Shown one piece after another: positions 1-6,854 of a DNA stretch of 31,490 nucleotides (positions are counted from its first letter, which is position 1; each line of letters opens with the position of its first letter). The DNA is from Collinsella aerofaciens (GTDB lineage Bacteria; Actinomycetota; Coriobacteriia; Coriobacteriales; Coriobacteriaceae), in NCBI GenBank assembly GCA_021639365.1, contig JAJXHK010000023.1, forward strand, positions 1-31,490, read 5' to 3'. Made by a program: the position numbers and the translations under genes. Below the pieces are notes generated by a model that ran no database searches, was not told the DNA's origin, and worked only from the letters and a program-made list of their open reading frames with translations.

Positions 1-91
1 CTTGTGGGTCGGGTGGGGGTCGGTACGTGGTAGACTATCGTGCAACGTTTGTTCATCGCGCGGAATCATTGCCGCGAGAAAGGGTTGCGCC

Positions 92-670
92 ATGCAGGAG
101 CTTGAGGATCGTATTCGCCGTGACGGCATCGTAAAGGCCGGTAACGTCCTTAAGGTTGATGCCTTCCTCAACCACCAGTGCGACGTTGAGCTGTTCGACC
201 ACATGGGCGCCGAGTGGGCCCGTCTGTTCGAGGGCGTCGAGATCAACAAGATCCTGACGATTGAGGCTTCGGGCATTGGCATGGCCTGCATCGCGGCCCA
301 GCATTTTGGCGGCGTGCCGGTTGTTTTTGCCAAGAAGGCCCAGTCCATCAACCTCGACGGCGAGCAGTATGCCACGACTATCTACTCCTTTACCAAGCAA
401 AAAGAGTATCCGGTTATCGTGGGTAAGCGCTTCCTGTCCGAGGGCGACAAGGTCCTGATCATCGACGACTTCCTGGCCAACGGTTGCGCGCTCGAGGGTC
501 TTATCAAGATCTGCGAGGCTGCGGGCGCCGAGGTTTCCGGTATTGGCATTGCCGTGGAGAAGGGCTTCCAGGGCGGCGGCGATAAGCTCCGCGAGCGCGG
601 TTTCCGCGTTGAGAGCCTGGCCCGTATCGCCGATATGGACTGCGAGAATGGCGAGATTACCTTCGCCTAA
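92..670 (+). CDS. xpt: Xanthine phosphoribosyltransferase
   Basis: Purine salvage enzyme that joins xanthine to PRPP to give XMP in the cytoplasm. The 192-residue product has the usual Xpt length (about 190). The type I phosphoribosyltransferase PRPP loop is clear at residues 121-133 (VLIIDDFLANGCA), and the N-terminal MQELEDRIRRDG and the SGIGMA segment (60-65) fit the Xpt family. I chose ATG 92 because a GAGAAAGGG purine stretch precedes it and the family starts here; the open frame runs upstream to the window edge without homologous sequence. A small hairpin (CGCGG at 59-63 pairing with CCGCG at 72-76) lies just before the ribosome site. The upstream flank is only 91 bases, so I cannot say whether a purine riboswitch is present. 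The family call is secure from motif and length. Confidence 0.93.
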   Translation: MQELEDRIRRDGIVKAGNVLKVDAFLNHQCDVELFDHMGAEWARLFEGVEINKILTIEASGIGMACIAAQHFGGVPVVFAKKAQSINLDGEQYATTIYSFTKQKEYPVIVGKRFLSEGDKVLIIDDFLANGCALEGLIKICEAAGAEVSGIGIAVEKGFQGGGDKLRERGFRVESLARIADMDCENGEITFA

Positions 671-697
671 TCGCGCGGCACATACGATTCGTATGCG

Positions 698-728
698 ATG
701 TGACAAAGGGACGGTCCCTTTGTCACAT
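698..728. repeat. 31-nt perfect hairpin element, copy 1
   Basis: Arms of 15 nt (ATGTGACAAAGGGAC at 698-712 and its exact complement at 714-728) flank a single central G. A run of T follows (728-733), so it may terminate xpt transcription. A smaller hairpin, CATACG-ATT-CGTATG, sits just before it at 681-695. A second element of identical architecture is at 12558-12588 and differs by compensatory changes, so this is probably one copy of a dispersed palindrome and not only a local terminator. Confidence 0.8.
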
Positions 729-753
729 TTTTTGTTTGGAGGGAGGTGTTGGT

Positions 754-1134
754 ATGGACGAGATCAAGATGGGCTGGCGCGAGTATGCGCGCTATGCCGA
801 GATGTCGGCCGAGGAATTGGCACGCGACTGCGAGGTGCAGGTGTTTCGCGCGACGGGTCCGGGCGGTCAGGGCGTGAACACGACGGACTCGGCGGTGCGT
901 ATGAAACATGTGCCCACGGGGACTGTCGTGACGGCACGCGAGAGCCGTAGCCAGTTTCAGAATCGTGCGAGCTGCCTGCGCAAGCTGAAGGCCGAGCTCG
1001 AGCGTCGCAGCCGCCCGCCGCGCCGTCGCGTGAAAACCAAGGTGCCCCAGCGCTCACGCCAGCGCAGGCTCAATGATAAGCACTTCAACGCCATCAAAAA
1101 GGCCAACCGCCGCAAGCCGGGCAGCGAAGATTGA
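754..1134 (+). CDS. Small GGQ release-factor-like protein (ArfB/YaeJ-type ribosome rescue or peptidyl-tRNA hydrolase)
   Basis: The 126-residue product is a stand-alone class I release factor catalytic domain. The motif GPGGQGVNTTDSAVRM lies at residues 35-50 with the catalytic GGQ at 37-39; most relatives have GGQHVN, here it is GGQGVN. There is no codon-recognition domain. The C-terminal third is strongly basic (RSRPPRRRVKTKVP and RRKP near the end), like the ArfB tail that enters the empty mRNA channel of a stalled ribosome. ATG 754 is chosen because a strong GGAGGGAGGT ribosome site (738-747) lies 6 nt upstream; an in-frame GTG at 700 would fall inside the palindrome. By family it would hydrolyse peptidyl-tRNA on stalled ribosomes. 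The exact subfamily is not certain. Confidence 0.82.
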   Translation: MDEIKMGWREYARYAEMSAEELARDCEVQVFRATGPGGQGVNTTDSAVRMKHVPTGTVVTARESRSQFQNRASCLRKLKAELERRSRPPRRRVKTKVPQRSRQRRLNDKHFNAIKKANRRKPGSED

Positions 1135-1138
1135 TCCC

Positions 1139-1216
1139 CTTCTAAGTTGCGGTGAAATAGAGACTGTTGGGCTGTCAAAGCCGCAAAACAGTCCCTATTT
1201 CACCGCAACTTAGAAG
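1139..1216. repeat. Long inverted repeat between convergent genes (palindromic element, full copy)
   Basis: Two 30-nt arms (1139-1168 and 1187-1216) are complementary except for one position. The 18-nt spacer itself folds as GGCT-GTCAA-AGCC. The arms contain TAAGTTGCGGTGAAATAG and the element holds a GTCCC core as in the shorter hairpins at 698 and 12558. It fills the gap between the stops of two converging genes, so it may act as a bidirectional terminator. A second copy of the left arm starts at 31462 and runs off the window, so the sequence is dispersed. Confidence 0.85.
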
Positions 1217-1219
1217 GAG

Positions 1220-2182
1220 CTAGCGGGTGGGGCGCCAGACCTCGAGGGCGGCGGGGAGGATATCGACTTCGATACGGGAGGCGATGACGGGCTCTCCGTC
1301 GGCCTGAATGGGATAGTCGGGCATCTCGAAGGTGAGCTCAGCATGGCGGCAGCGGCGCATGCGCACTGGCGGAAGCTTGGTGTGGTGGCCGTCCTTGGCT
1401 GAAAGGAACATGGGCAGGGCGACTGCACGGGGCACGGGACCGCATGCGTAACAAACGTCGAGGATACCGTCGCAGGGGTCGGCGTCGGGGCAGATACGAT
1501 AGCCCGAGCCATAGGTGGGACCCAGCTGGATGGCCATGATAATCGCCCGCACGCGCTCGGCGGGCGCGCCGTCAAAGCTGGCCGTCATGGGGTAGTTGCG
1601 ATAGCGCAGCCCAAACTGCTCAAGGCCCGAAAGGGTATAGAGCGGAGCACCCGTTAAGCCGGTCTTCTTCCGTAGCTCGGTGGTACCCAGGCCGATGGCG
1701 GCGTCAATGCCGACGGAGAGCGTCTGGTCGTAATACTCGACGGCCGCCTCGCCGCTGCCGCTTGCAGGGTTCCACGAGCGAATGCGCCCGATGTCCTGGC
1801 GTCGCAGCTCGCAGGTGAGCAGGGCACCAAAATCATTACCGGAGAAATCGTCGATACCGAGGGTCTGGGCAAAATCGTTGCCGGAGCCTACGGGCAAGAT
1901 GGCAAGAGCGGGCCGGACGCGCTCCTCCTGCGCCATGAGCCCGTTGACGACCTCGTGGATCACGCCGTCGCCTCCGAGTGCGATAACCGTGCGGTAGCCC
2001 TGGGCCTGTGCGGCAAGTTCTTTGGCGTGTCCCATGTGCTCGGTCAGCACCAGGTCAAACTGGGATGAGCGCGCGGTCATGTCCAAAAAGCGCTGTAGGC
2101 GCTCGGCTACTTCGCGCGCCGCGCCCGACTGGGCGGCGGGATTGGCGATGATCAGCGTGCGACCAAAATCTGTTGCGTGCAT
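1220..2182 (-). CDS. Diacylglycerol/lipid kinase family protein (DagK-like)
   Basis: The 320-residue protein has the DAGK catalytic fold: GGDG at residues 70-73 followed by VIHEVVNG (nucleotide binding) and PVGSGNDFA at 97-105, both diagnostic of the diacylglycerol/sphingosine kinase superfamily. The likely reaction is ATP-dependent phosphorylation of a lipid such as diacylglycerol at the inner face of the membrane; the substrate is not readable from sequence. I chose ATG at 2180-2182 because a GGGAG ribosome site precedes it by about 7 nt and the protein then begins close to the conserved beta strand (RTLIIANPAAQ). An in-frame start at 2254 would add 24 low-complexity residues. It follows the CLC gene on the same strand by 87 bp and may be cotranscribed. 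It ends at the inverted repeat 1139-1216. Confidence 0.88.
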   Translation of the reverse strand: MHATDFGRTLIIANPAAQSGAAREVAERLQRFLDMTARSSQFDLVLTEHMGHAKELAAQAQGYRTVIALGGDGVIHEVVNGLMAQEERVRPALAILPVGSGNDFAQTLGIDDFSGNDFGALLTCELRRQDIGRIRSWNPASGSGEAAVEYYDQTLSVGIDAAIGLGTTELRKKTGLTGAPLYTLSGLEQFGLRYRNYPMTASFDGAPAERVRAIIMAIQLGPTYGSGYRICPDADPCDGILDVCYACGPVPRAVALPMFLSAKDGHHTKLPPVRMRRCRHAELTFEMPDYPIQADGEPVIASRIEVDILPAALEVWRPTR

Positions 2183-2269
2183 GGGGCGACTCCCGGCGTA
2201 TGGCGTGACGGTGCGGTCGCGCTCGGGTTGCGTTGCCCCCGATTGTGGCTGCACGGCGAATACTTGCGT

Positions 2270-3691
2270 CTACTCTATCAGGTCGTTGTGGCGCTCGATA
2301 GCCTCTGCCACCGTGCCGCCCTCGTCCACAATGAGCGAACGGCGCTTGGGCGAGATAATGCGCTGTGCGGGATAAACGCCGCGGTGGCCGCCGGCAAGAT
2401 AGCTGATAAACGCAACGATGACAAAGAACCCGGCTGCTGTGCCGTGGAACAGGTCGATGGCCATCATGCAGGTGGTGATGGGCACGTTGAGGCCGGCGCA
2501 GAACACGCCGAGCATGCCGAGGGCCGCCAGAAAGCTGGGGTCGATTCCGGCGAGGCAGCCGATCCAGCCGCCAAGTGCAGCTCCAATGCCAAACAACGGT
2601 GTGACCTCGCCGCCTTGGAAGCCGGCGCCCAGGGTGAGCGCCGTCACGACCAGCTTGATGGCGGCGTCAGCGAGGGTCGTGTTGCCGGCGAAACCAGCGC
2701 CCGAGAGCCAAGTGGCAAGGCCGGCGTACTTCCAGGCATCGAGCACCGCGTAAGCTGCGAGCACCACGAGTGCGCCCACGAGGGCGCGAACAAGATAGTT
2801 GGTAATAAAGCGGCCGTAGAGGCTCTTGACGGTTCGAACCGACCAGGCGAAGAGGCGTGCGGTTAGACCGAACACGATGGCGCTGATGACGACGACGGCG
2901 ACGGTTCGGGGCATCATGTCGGGGACGCTGGCGATGACGTTCGCCTCGTACTCGGTGCCCAGGGCAAGCGACGTAAAGTAGCCGGTAAACGAGGCGACGA
3001 GGCAGTAAATGCCGGCGGTGTAGTCGATCTTGCCGATAAAGCACATCTCCATGCCAAAGAAGGCGCCGGCGAGGGGTGAGCCGAACACGGCGCCGAAGGC
3101 AGACGAGATGCCGGCGAGCATGAGGTCGTGATGGTCGTGCTTTTTAAGATGGGCGAGGTTTGAGATGTTGCTGGCGATGGTACCGCCGATCTGCACGGCA
3201 GCGCCCTCGCGTCCGGCCGAGCCGCCTGTCAGGTGCGTAAGCGTGGAGCAGACAAAGGTGAGGACGGCCATGCGGGCATGGATGAGGCGGGTTCCCAGGG
3301 CGGAATCGATGACCAGGTTGTTGCCACGTTTGGCGGCAAGGCCGTGGTTCTTATACACCCATGCGGTGGCGACACCCACGGCGGGGAGCAGGGCGTAGAC
3401 CCACGCATGGTGCTCGCGATAGTCGGTCGCGATGTTCAGCGAGGCTAAAAATGCCCAGGCGGCAACACCCATGGCGAGCGAGACGATCACGACGAGCACG
3501 AGCAGCTTGGCGCTCGCGAGCAGATTGCGGGCGTTCCGGCGCGTGTCGGCGGCCAAGAGATGCTCAGAGCGGGTGAGCTGATGCCTGCCGGCCATGATGA
3601 CGTCATTCAGGGAGAAGAAGCCTCCCTCATCGAGCGGCAGGGAATTGTCTTGCTCTTCGCTTTCGCTGTCTGATGTGTCGGTAAAAGCCAT
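2270..3691 (-). CDS. CLC-family anion channel/antiporter, possibly fluoride-type
   Basis: The 473-residue integral membrane protein has CLC signatures: GSAGREGA (residues 157-164, including the gating glutamate), GSPLAGAFFGMEMC (204-217) and GAGFQGGEVTP (355-365). The first CLC signature, GSGIP in chloride transporters, is absent; the matching region reads RGNNLVID (122-129). From memory of the family, that substitution and a GGExTP motif resemble the CLC-F fluoride/proton antiporter branch, although that branch usually has GREGT and not GREGA. The N-terminal 30 residues are acidic and precede the membrane part. The ATG at 3689-3691 is preceded by AAGAGGA. Expected role: anion (Cl- or F-) export coupled to protons. 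CLC membership is firm; ion selectivity is inference. Confidence 0.88.
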   Translation of the reverse strand: MAFTDTSDSESEEQDNSLPLDEGGFFSLNDVIMAGRHQLTRSEHLLAADTRRNARNLLASAKLLVLVVIVSLAMGVAAWAFLASLNIATDYREHHAWVYALLPAVGVATAWVYKNHGLAAKRGNNLVIDSALGTRLIHARMAVLTFVCSTLTHLTGGSAGREGAAVQIGGTIASNISNLAHLKKHDHHDLMLAGISSAFGAVFGSPLAGAFFGMEMCFIGKIDYTAGIYCLVASFTGYFTSLALGTEYEANVIASVPDMMPRTVAVVVISAIVFGLTARLFAWSVRTVKSLYGRFITNYLVRALVGALVVLAAYAVLDAWKYAGLATWLSGAGFAGNTTLADAAIKLVVTALTLGAGFQGGEVTPLFGIGAALGGWIGCLAGIDPSFLAALGMLGVFCAGLNVPITTCMMAIDLFHGTAAGFFVIVAFISYLAGGHRGVYPAQRIISPKRRSLIVDEGGTVAEAIERHNDLIE

Positions 3692-3721
3692 GGTGTCCTC
3701 TTCTTTGGTTACAACGCAAGC

Positions 3722-3727
3722 ATTATA
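3722..3727 (-). promoter_or_regulatory. -10 box for the CLC gene
   Basis: On the minus strand a perfect TATAAT lies about 30 nt before the CLC start. A TTGACG is found 14 nt upstream of it, a short spacing, so the -35 assignment is doubtful. No fluoride riboswitch-like sequence is apparent in the short leader. Confidence 0.5.
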
Positions 3728-3810
3728 GAGCGTGACAAACGCGTCAAGCCGGTGGGTTGGTTTCGGTTCTGTTTCGTGCCCTGTAACCGACAGGTGTATT
3801 CGCGAGTGCA

Positions 3811-3845
3811 GACCGTCTCGCGGTCGAGCGACGGGGGATTATACT
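3811..3845 (+). promoter_or_regulatory. Candidate moeA promoter with palindrome
   Basis: TATACT at 3840-3845 is a good -10. In the -35 position there is no TTGACA-like box but an inverted repeat GACCG-TCTCG-CGGTC (3811-3825), which could be an operator. The region 3692-3903 is divergent, serving the CLC gene leftward and moeA rightward. Confidence 0.4.
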
Positions 3846-3903
3846 GAATAAAACATAAAGAATCGGCGCCCTTGTTACGCGCCGCGATCTGTAAGAGGTG
3901 CAT

Positions 3904-5166
3904 ATGGCAGAGAAGCTCATTCCGTTGGAGGACGCGCAGGTAATTGTCTTGTCACATGTGAGTCCGACCGGGGTTGTCGAGATTCCCGTATGGCAGGCGG
4001 CGGGTCTTCCTTTGGCTGAGGATGCTGTGGCCGATATCGACATCTCGCCATTTGCCAACAGCGCCATGGACGGTTATGCCGTGCGCGCCGTCGACCTTGG
4101 TGCGGCCACCGGCGATACTCCGGTGACGCTTTCCGTTGTTGGCCACGAGGCGGCGGGTCATGTGTTTGAGGGCACGATCGGCGCGGGCGAGACGGTCCGC
4201 ATTATGACGGGCGCGCCGGTGCCAGAGGGCGCCGATGCCGTGGTGAAGTACGAGATCGTCGACGTGCTCGATGGCGATGGCAACGAGGGCTCGCACGTCC
4301 GCTTCTCGGCGCCGGCTAAGGTGGGGGAGAACGTTCGCTCTGCTGCCGAAGAAGCCCATGCCGGCGACGTCGTGATGCACGCTGGCGAGGTCGTGGCCCC
4401 GGCAGGTGCGGGCCTGCTGGCAAGCGCCGGATACGCGAGCGTGAAAGTGCACGCCGCACCGCGCGTTGGCATCATCTCGCTGGGTACGGAGCTGGTTTCG
4501 CCAGGTGAGGTGCCGGCGCGTGGCCAGATTCGCGATTCCAACTCCTCGGCGCTGATGGCCGAGGCACTCGATGCCGGTGCCGAGCCTGTCTTCTATGGCA
4601 TTGCGCCCGACGACGAGCAGGCGATATCCGAGCTTGTACACCGCGCGGTGCGCGAGTGCGATTTTGTCATTACGAGCGGTGGCGCCTCGGCCGGAGACTA
4701 CGATTACGTGACGGCGCTGGTCCAGCGCGAGGGCGAGGTCCTGTTCGATCGCATCTCGATGCGTCCCGGCAAGGCCATCACGTTTGGACTGCTCGGCGGC
4801 AAACCGTACCTGGGGCTTTCGGGTAATCCCGCTGCGGCTTACGTGGGCTTTGAGATGCTCGCGCGCCCGGCGATTCGCAAGATGCGCGGCTTTGCCGAGG
4901 GGGCGCGTCCTGTGCAACAGGCAATGCTGACACACGGAGTGAAGAAGCGCCAGGACCGTCGATTCTATGACCGCGCCACGGTTGCGCGCGATGTCCAGAC
5001 CGGCGAGCTTATGGTGACTGAGGCCAAGAGCCAGAATTCGGCGCTGCTTGGCACGATGCAGCGCGCGAATTGTCTGCTGCGCATTAACGAGGGCCCGTGC
5101 GAGCTCGAGCCGGGCGATGTCGTGGATGTCGTCCGCGTCGACTTGCCCGAGGGCACCGTGCTTTAG
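3904..5166 (+). CDS. moeA: Molybdopterin molybdenumtransferase MoeA
   Basis: Inserts molybdate into adenylylated molybdopterin to form the molybdenum cofactor. The 420-residue length matches the family (about 410). Motifs in order: PFANSAMDGYAVRA (49-62, the MoeA signature), GAPVPEGADAVV (103-114), TSGGASAGDYD (257-267, MPT-binding domain shared with MogA), RPGKAITFG (287-295) and LSGNPAA (305-311). ATG 3904 has an AAGAGG ribosome site 5 nt upstream; an in-frame GTG at 3898 overlaps that site. It is followed after 10 bp by the MogA/MoaB gene, whose ribosome site AGGAGG overlaps the moeA stop codon, so the two are translationally close. With modABC downstream this forms a molybdenum block. Confidence 0.95.
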   Translation: MAEKLIPLEDAQVIVLSHVSPTGVVEIPVWQAAGLPLAEDAVADIDISPFANSAMDGYAVRAVDLGAATGDTPVTLSVVGHEAAGHVFEGTIGAGETVRIMTGAPVPEGADAVVKYEIVDVLDGDGNEGSHVRFSAPAKVGENVRSAAEEAHAGDVVMHAGEVVAPAGAGLLASAGYASVKVHAAPRVGIISLGTELVSPGEVPARGQIRDSNSSALMAEALDAGAEPVFYGIAPDDEQAISELVHRAVRECDFVITSGGASAGDYDYVTALVQREGEVLFDRISMRPGKAITFGLLGGKPYLGLSGNPAAAYVGFEMLARPAIRKMRGFAEGARPVQQAMLTHGVKKRQDRRFYDRATVARDVQTGELMVTEAKSQNSALLGTMQRANCLLRINEGPCELEPGDVVDVVRVDLPEGTVL

Positions 5167-5176
5167 GAGGAGCGCT

Positions 5177-5656
5177 ATGGAGTTGAAGATTTCGATCGTG
5201 ACGTGTTCGGACACGCGCGATCTTGCCCAGGATGAGGCCGGAGCCGTGCTCGAGGAACTTATTGCGGCTCAGGGCTGGACGGTAGCCTCGCACGTGGTTG
5301 TGCGCGACGACGTCGACGAGATCGGCGCCGCTATCGTGGACGCTGCCGACGAGCGCCATGCCCATGTTGTGCTTACCTGCGGCGGCACGGGACTTTCGAT
5401 GCGCGACGTGACGCCCGAGGCGACGCGCGCCGTCTGCGACCGCGATGTGCCGGGCATTGCCGAGGCGATTCGCGCGTACTCGATGACCAAGACGCGCCGC
5501 GCGATGCTGTCGCGCGCCGTGTGCATGCAACGCGGTCATACACTTGTCGTAAACTTTCCCGGATCCACCAAGGCAGCCCGCGAAAGCTGGGAGGCGATTG
5601 CCGACCAGCTGGAGCACGCGGCACAGATGACGGCGGGCGGCGGACACGCCAAATAA
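5177..5656 (+). CDS. mogA: MogA/MoaB family molybdenum cofactor protein
   Basis: The 159-residue protein matches the molybdopterin adenylyltransferase family: TCGGTGLSMRDVTPEAT (residues 67-83, usually TTGGTG), LSRAV (111-115) and NFPGSTKAARESW (126-138, usually LPGxP). It would adenylylate molybdopterin, the step before MoeA. The family also contains MoaB proteins, and sequence alone does not separate the two. AGGAGG at 5165-5170 precedes the start by 6 nt. A terminator at 5670-5703 closes the moeA-mogA unit, so modA has its own promoter. Minor departures from consensus (Cys in TCGG, IAE in place of FGE) do not remove the MPT-binding motifs. Confidence 0.92.
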   Translation: MELKISIVTCSDTRDLAQDEAGAVLEELIAAQGWTVASHVVVRDDVDEIGAAIVDAADERHAHVVLTCGGTGLSMRDVTPEATRAVCDRDVPGIAEAIRAYSMTKTRRAMLSRAVCMQRGHTLVVNFPGSTKAARESWEAIADQLEHAAQMTAGGGHAK

Positions 5657-5669
5657 GTGTTTCACCTGC

Positions 5670-5703
5670 GGCGGAGTGACCCGAACGGTTGCTCCGCCTT
5701 TTT
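5670..5703 (+). terminator. Rho-independent terminator after mogA
   Basis: Stem GGCGGAG (5670-5676) pairs with CTCCGCC (5692-5698), followed by five T. It lies 14 nt after the mogA stop and separates moeA-mogA from modABC. Confidence 0.85.
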
Positions 5704-5741
5704 GCTTGATGCCGAGGTGAAGTCGATGCGTGTCGTAATCT

Positions 5742-5773
5742 GAAAATATATTCTCATGCGAGAATAATTTCTC
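5742..5773 (+). promoter_or_regulatory. Ladder of alternating inverted half-sites upstream of modA (candidate operator)
   Basis: Four 5-nt half-sites alternate in direction with exact 9-nt period: GAAAA (5742), TTCTC (5751), GAGAA (5760), TTCTC (5769), each pair separated by 4 nt. They give two 14-bp palindromes, GAAAATATATTCTC and GAGAATAATTTCTC, centred about 42 and 60 nt upstream of the start predicted from the -10 box at 5796. The centre at about -41.5 and the lack of a good -35 box would suit an activator, but a repressor is equally possible. A closely related palindrome is at 9510-9523. Confidence 0.55.
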
Positions 5774-5795
5774 ACTGCCATTATTCGCGCTGAAG

Positions 5796-5801
5796 TATAA
5801 T
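5796..5801 (+). promoter_or_regulatory. -10 box for modABC
   Basis: A perfect TATAAT lies 61 nt before the modA start. The region 17 nt upstream (CACTGC) is a poor -35 box, which fits a regulated promoter. Confidence 0.6.
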
Positions 5802-5861
5802 CTGATTACAGAATAAAGCCCGCGGTGGGGTGCCCGGGCACAAGGTCCGAAAGGGTTCAAT

Positions 5862-6737
5862 ATGTTCGATATGGTTTCTCGCCGCGGTTTCGTCTCGCTT
5901 TCTGCTGCCGCTGCCGCCGGCCTTGGCCTTGCCGGCTGCTCGGGCAACAAGACGTCCGAGCCCGCTGGTTCGGATGCCGGCTCCGCCAAGTCTTCCTCTA
6001 AGAAGAAGGCCGTCGAGCTGCAGATTTTCGCCGCCAACTCGCTCGAGAAGGCCCTTCCCGAGGTCCAGGAACTCTACACCGACCAGACCGGCACCACCTT
6101 TGCCGACACGCAGTTCAAGGCCTCTGGCGACCTGGTCGAGCAGATGAAGGCCGGCGCTGCCGTCGACGTGCTCATCACCGCTTCCAAGGGCACCATGGAC
6201 GATGCCGAGACTGCCGAGCTCGTCGACACCGACACCCGTGAGGACATGTTCGTCAACGACCTCGTGATCATTCGCGCCGAGGGCTCCGACACCAAGGTCG
6301 AGGCCATCGCCGATGTCGCGAACCTGGACGGCAAGATCGCCATCGGCGACGCCAAGACCGTTCCGGCCGGCAAGTACGCCAACCAGGCGCTGGCCTCCGT
6401 CGGCCTCTACACCGGCACCGAGGGCGACGACGGCGAGTACGCGCCCGAGATTGCCGACAAGGTCGCGCTGGCCGATAAGGTCGGCACCGCTGCCGCCTAC
6501 GTGTCCACGGGCGACTGCGTGGCAGGTTTTGTCTACAGCTCCGACATCTACCGCTACGACGGCATCGAGGAGGCTTTCGTGTGCCCCGAGGATTCGCACA
6601 AGCCCATTGTGTACCCGGGTGCCGTGGCCGAGAGCTCCGAGCATGCCGACGAGTCCAAGGCATTCATCGACTTCTGCCTGACCAACAAGAAGACGCTGAA
6701 GATTTGGGCCAAGTACGGCTTTGAGCTTTCCGAGTAG
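5862..6737 (+). CDS. modA: Molybdate-binding lipoprotein ModA
   Basis: Extracellular solute-binding protein that hands molybdate (or tungstate) to the ModBC transporter. The 291-residue protein has a lipobox LAGC with the acylated Cys at 26, preceded by SRRGFVS, a twin-arginine-like signal, so Tat export of the lipoprotein is likely. The mature part follows the ModA fold: AANSLEKALPEV, then FKASGDLVEQMKAGAAVDV and LITASKGTMDDA, GDAKTVPAGKYANQAL, and STGDCVAGFVYSSD. A Ser/Lys-rich linker (residues 40-55) spaces it from the membrane. ATG 5862 is used; ATG 5871 is in frame, and since the ribosome site (AAAGGG) is weak, either could serve. It is the first gene of modABC. Confidence 0.94.
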   Translation: MFDMVSRRGFVSLSAAAAAGLGLAGCSGNKTSEPAGSDAGSAKSSSKKKAVELQIFAANSLEKALPEVQELYTDQTGTTFADTQFKASGDLVEQMKAGAAVDVLITASKGTMDDAETAELVDTDTREDMFVNDLVIIRAEGSDTKVEAIADVANLDGKIAIGDAKTVPAGKYANQALASVGLYTGTEGDDGEYAPEIADKVALADKVGTAAAYVSTGDCVAGFVYSSDIYRYDGIEEAFVCPEDSHKPIVYPGAVAESSEHADESKAFIDFCLTNKKTLKIWAKYGFELSE

Positions 6738-6768
6738 TGCGAAAGAGCACTGCATAACGATATGCTTG

Positions 6769-6798
6769 AGGGCGGGCGTTCTTGCGATCGCCCGCCCT
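6769..6798 (+). terminator. Hairpin between modA and modB (attenuator or partial terminator)
   Basis: A perfect 10-bp GC-rich stem (AGGGCGGGCG at 6769-6778, complement at 6789-6798) with a 10-nt loop is followed by ATTTAG, not a full T run. It may reduce read-through into modB or protect the modA message 3' end. A smaller stem AGTGC-GCACT overlaps the modA stop (6736-6751). Confidence 0.6.
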
Positions 6799-6854
6799 AT
6801 TTAGATTGAAGCGGCGTGCCTGCGCGTCGTTACCCTTTGTTTGAGGAGTCGCCC

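Noticed and set aside
1..91. Purine riboswitch upstream of xpt
   Set aside because: Only 91 nt are available and no purine aptamer core is visible; the upstream part is outside the window.
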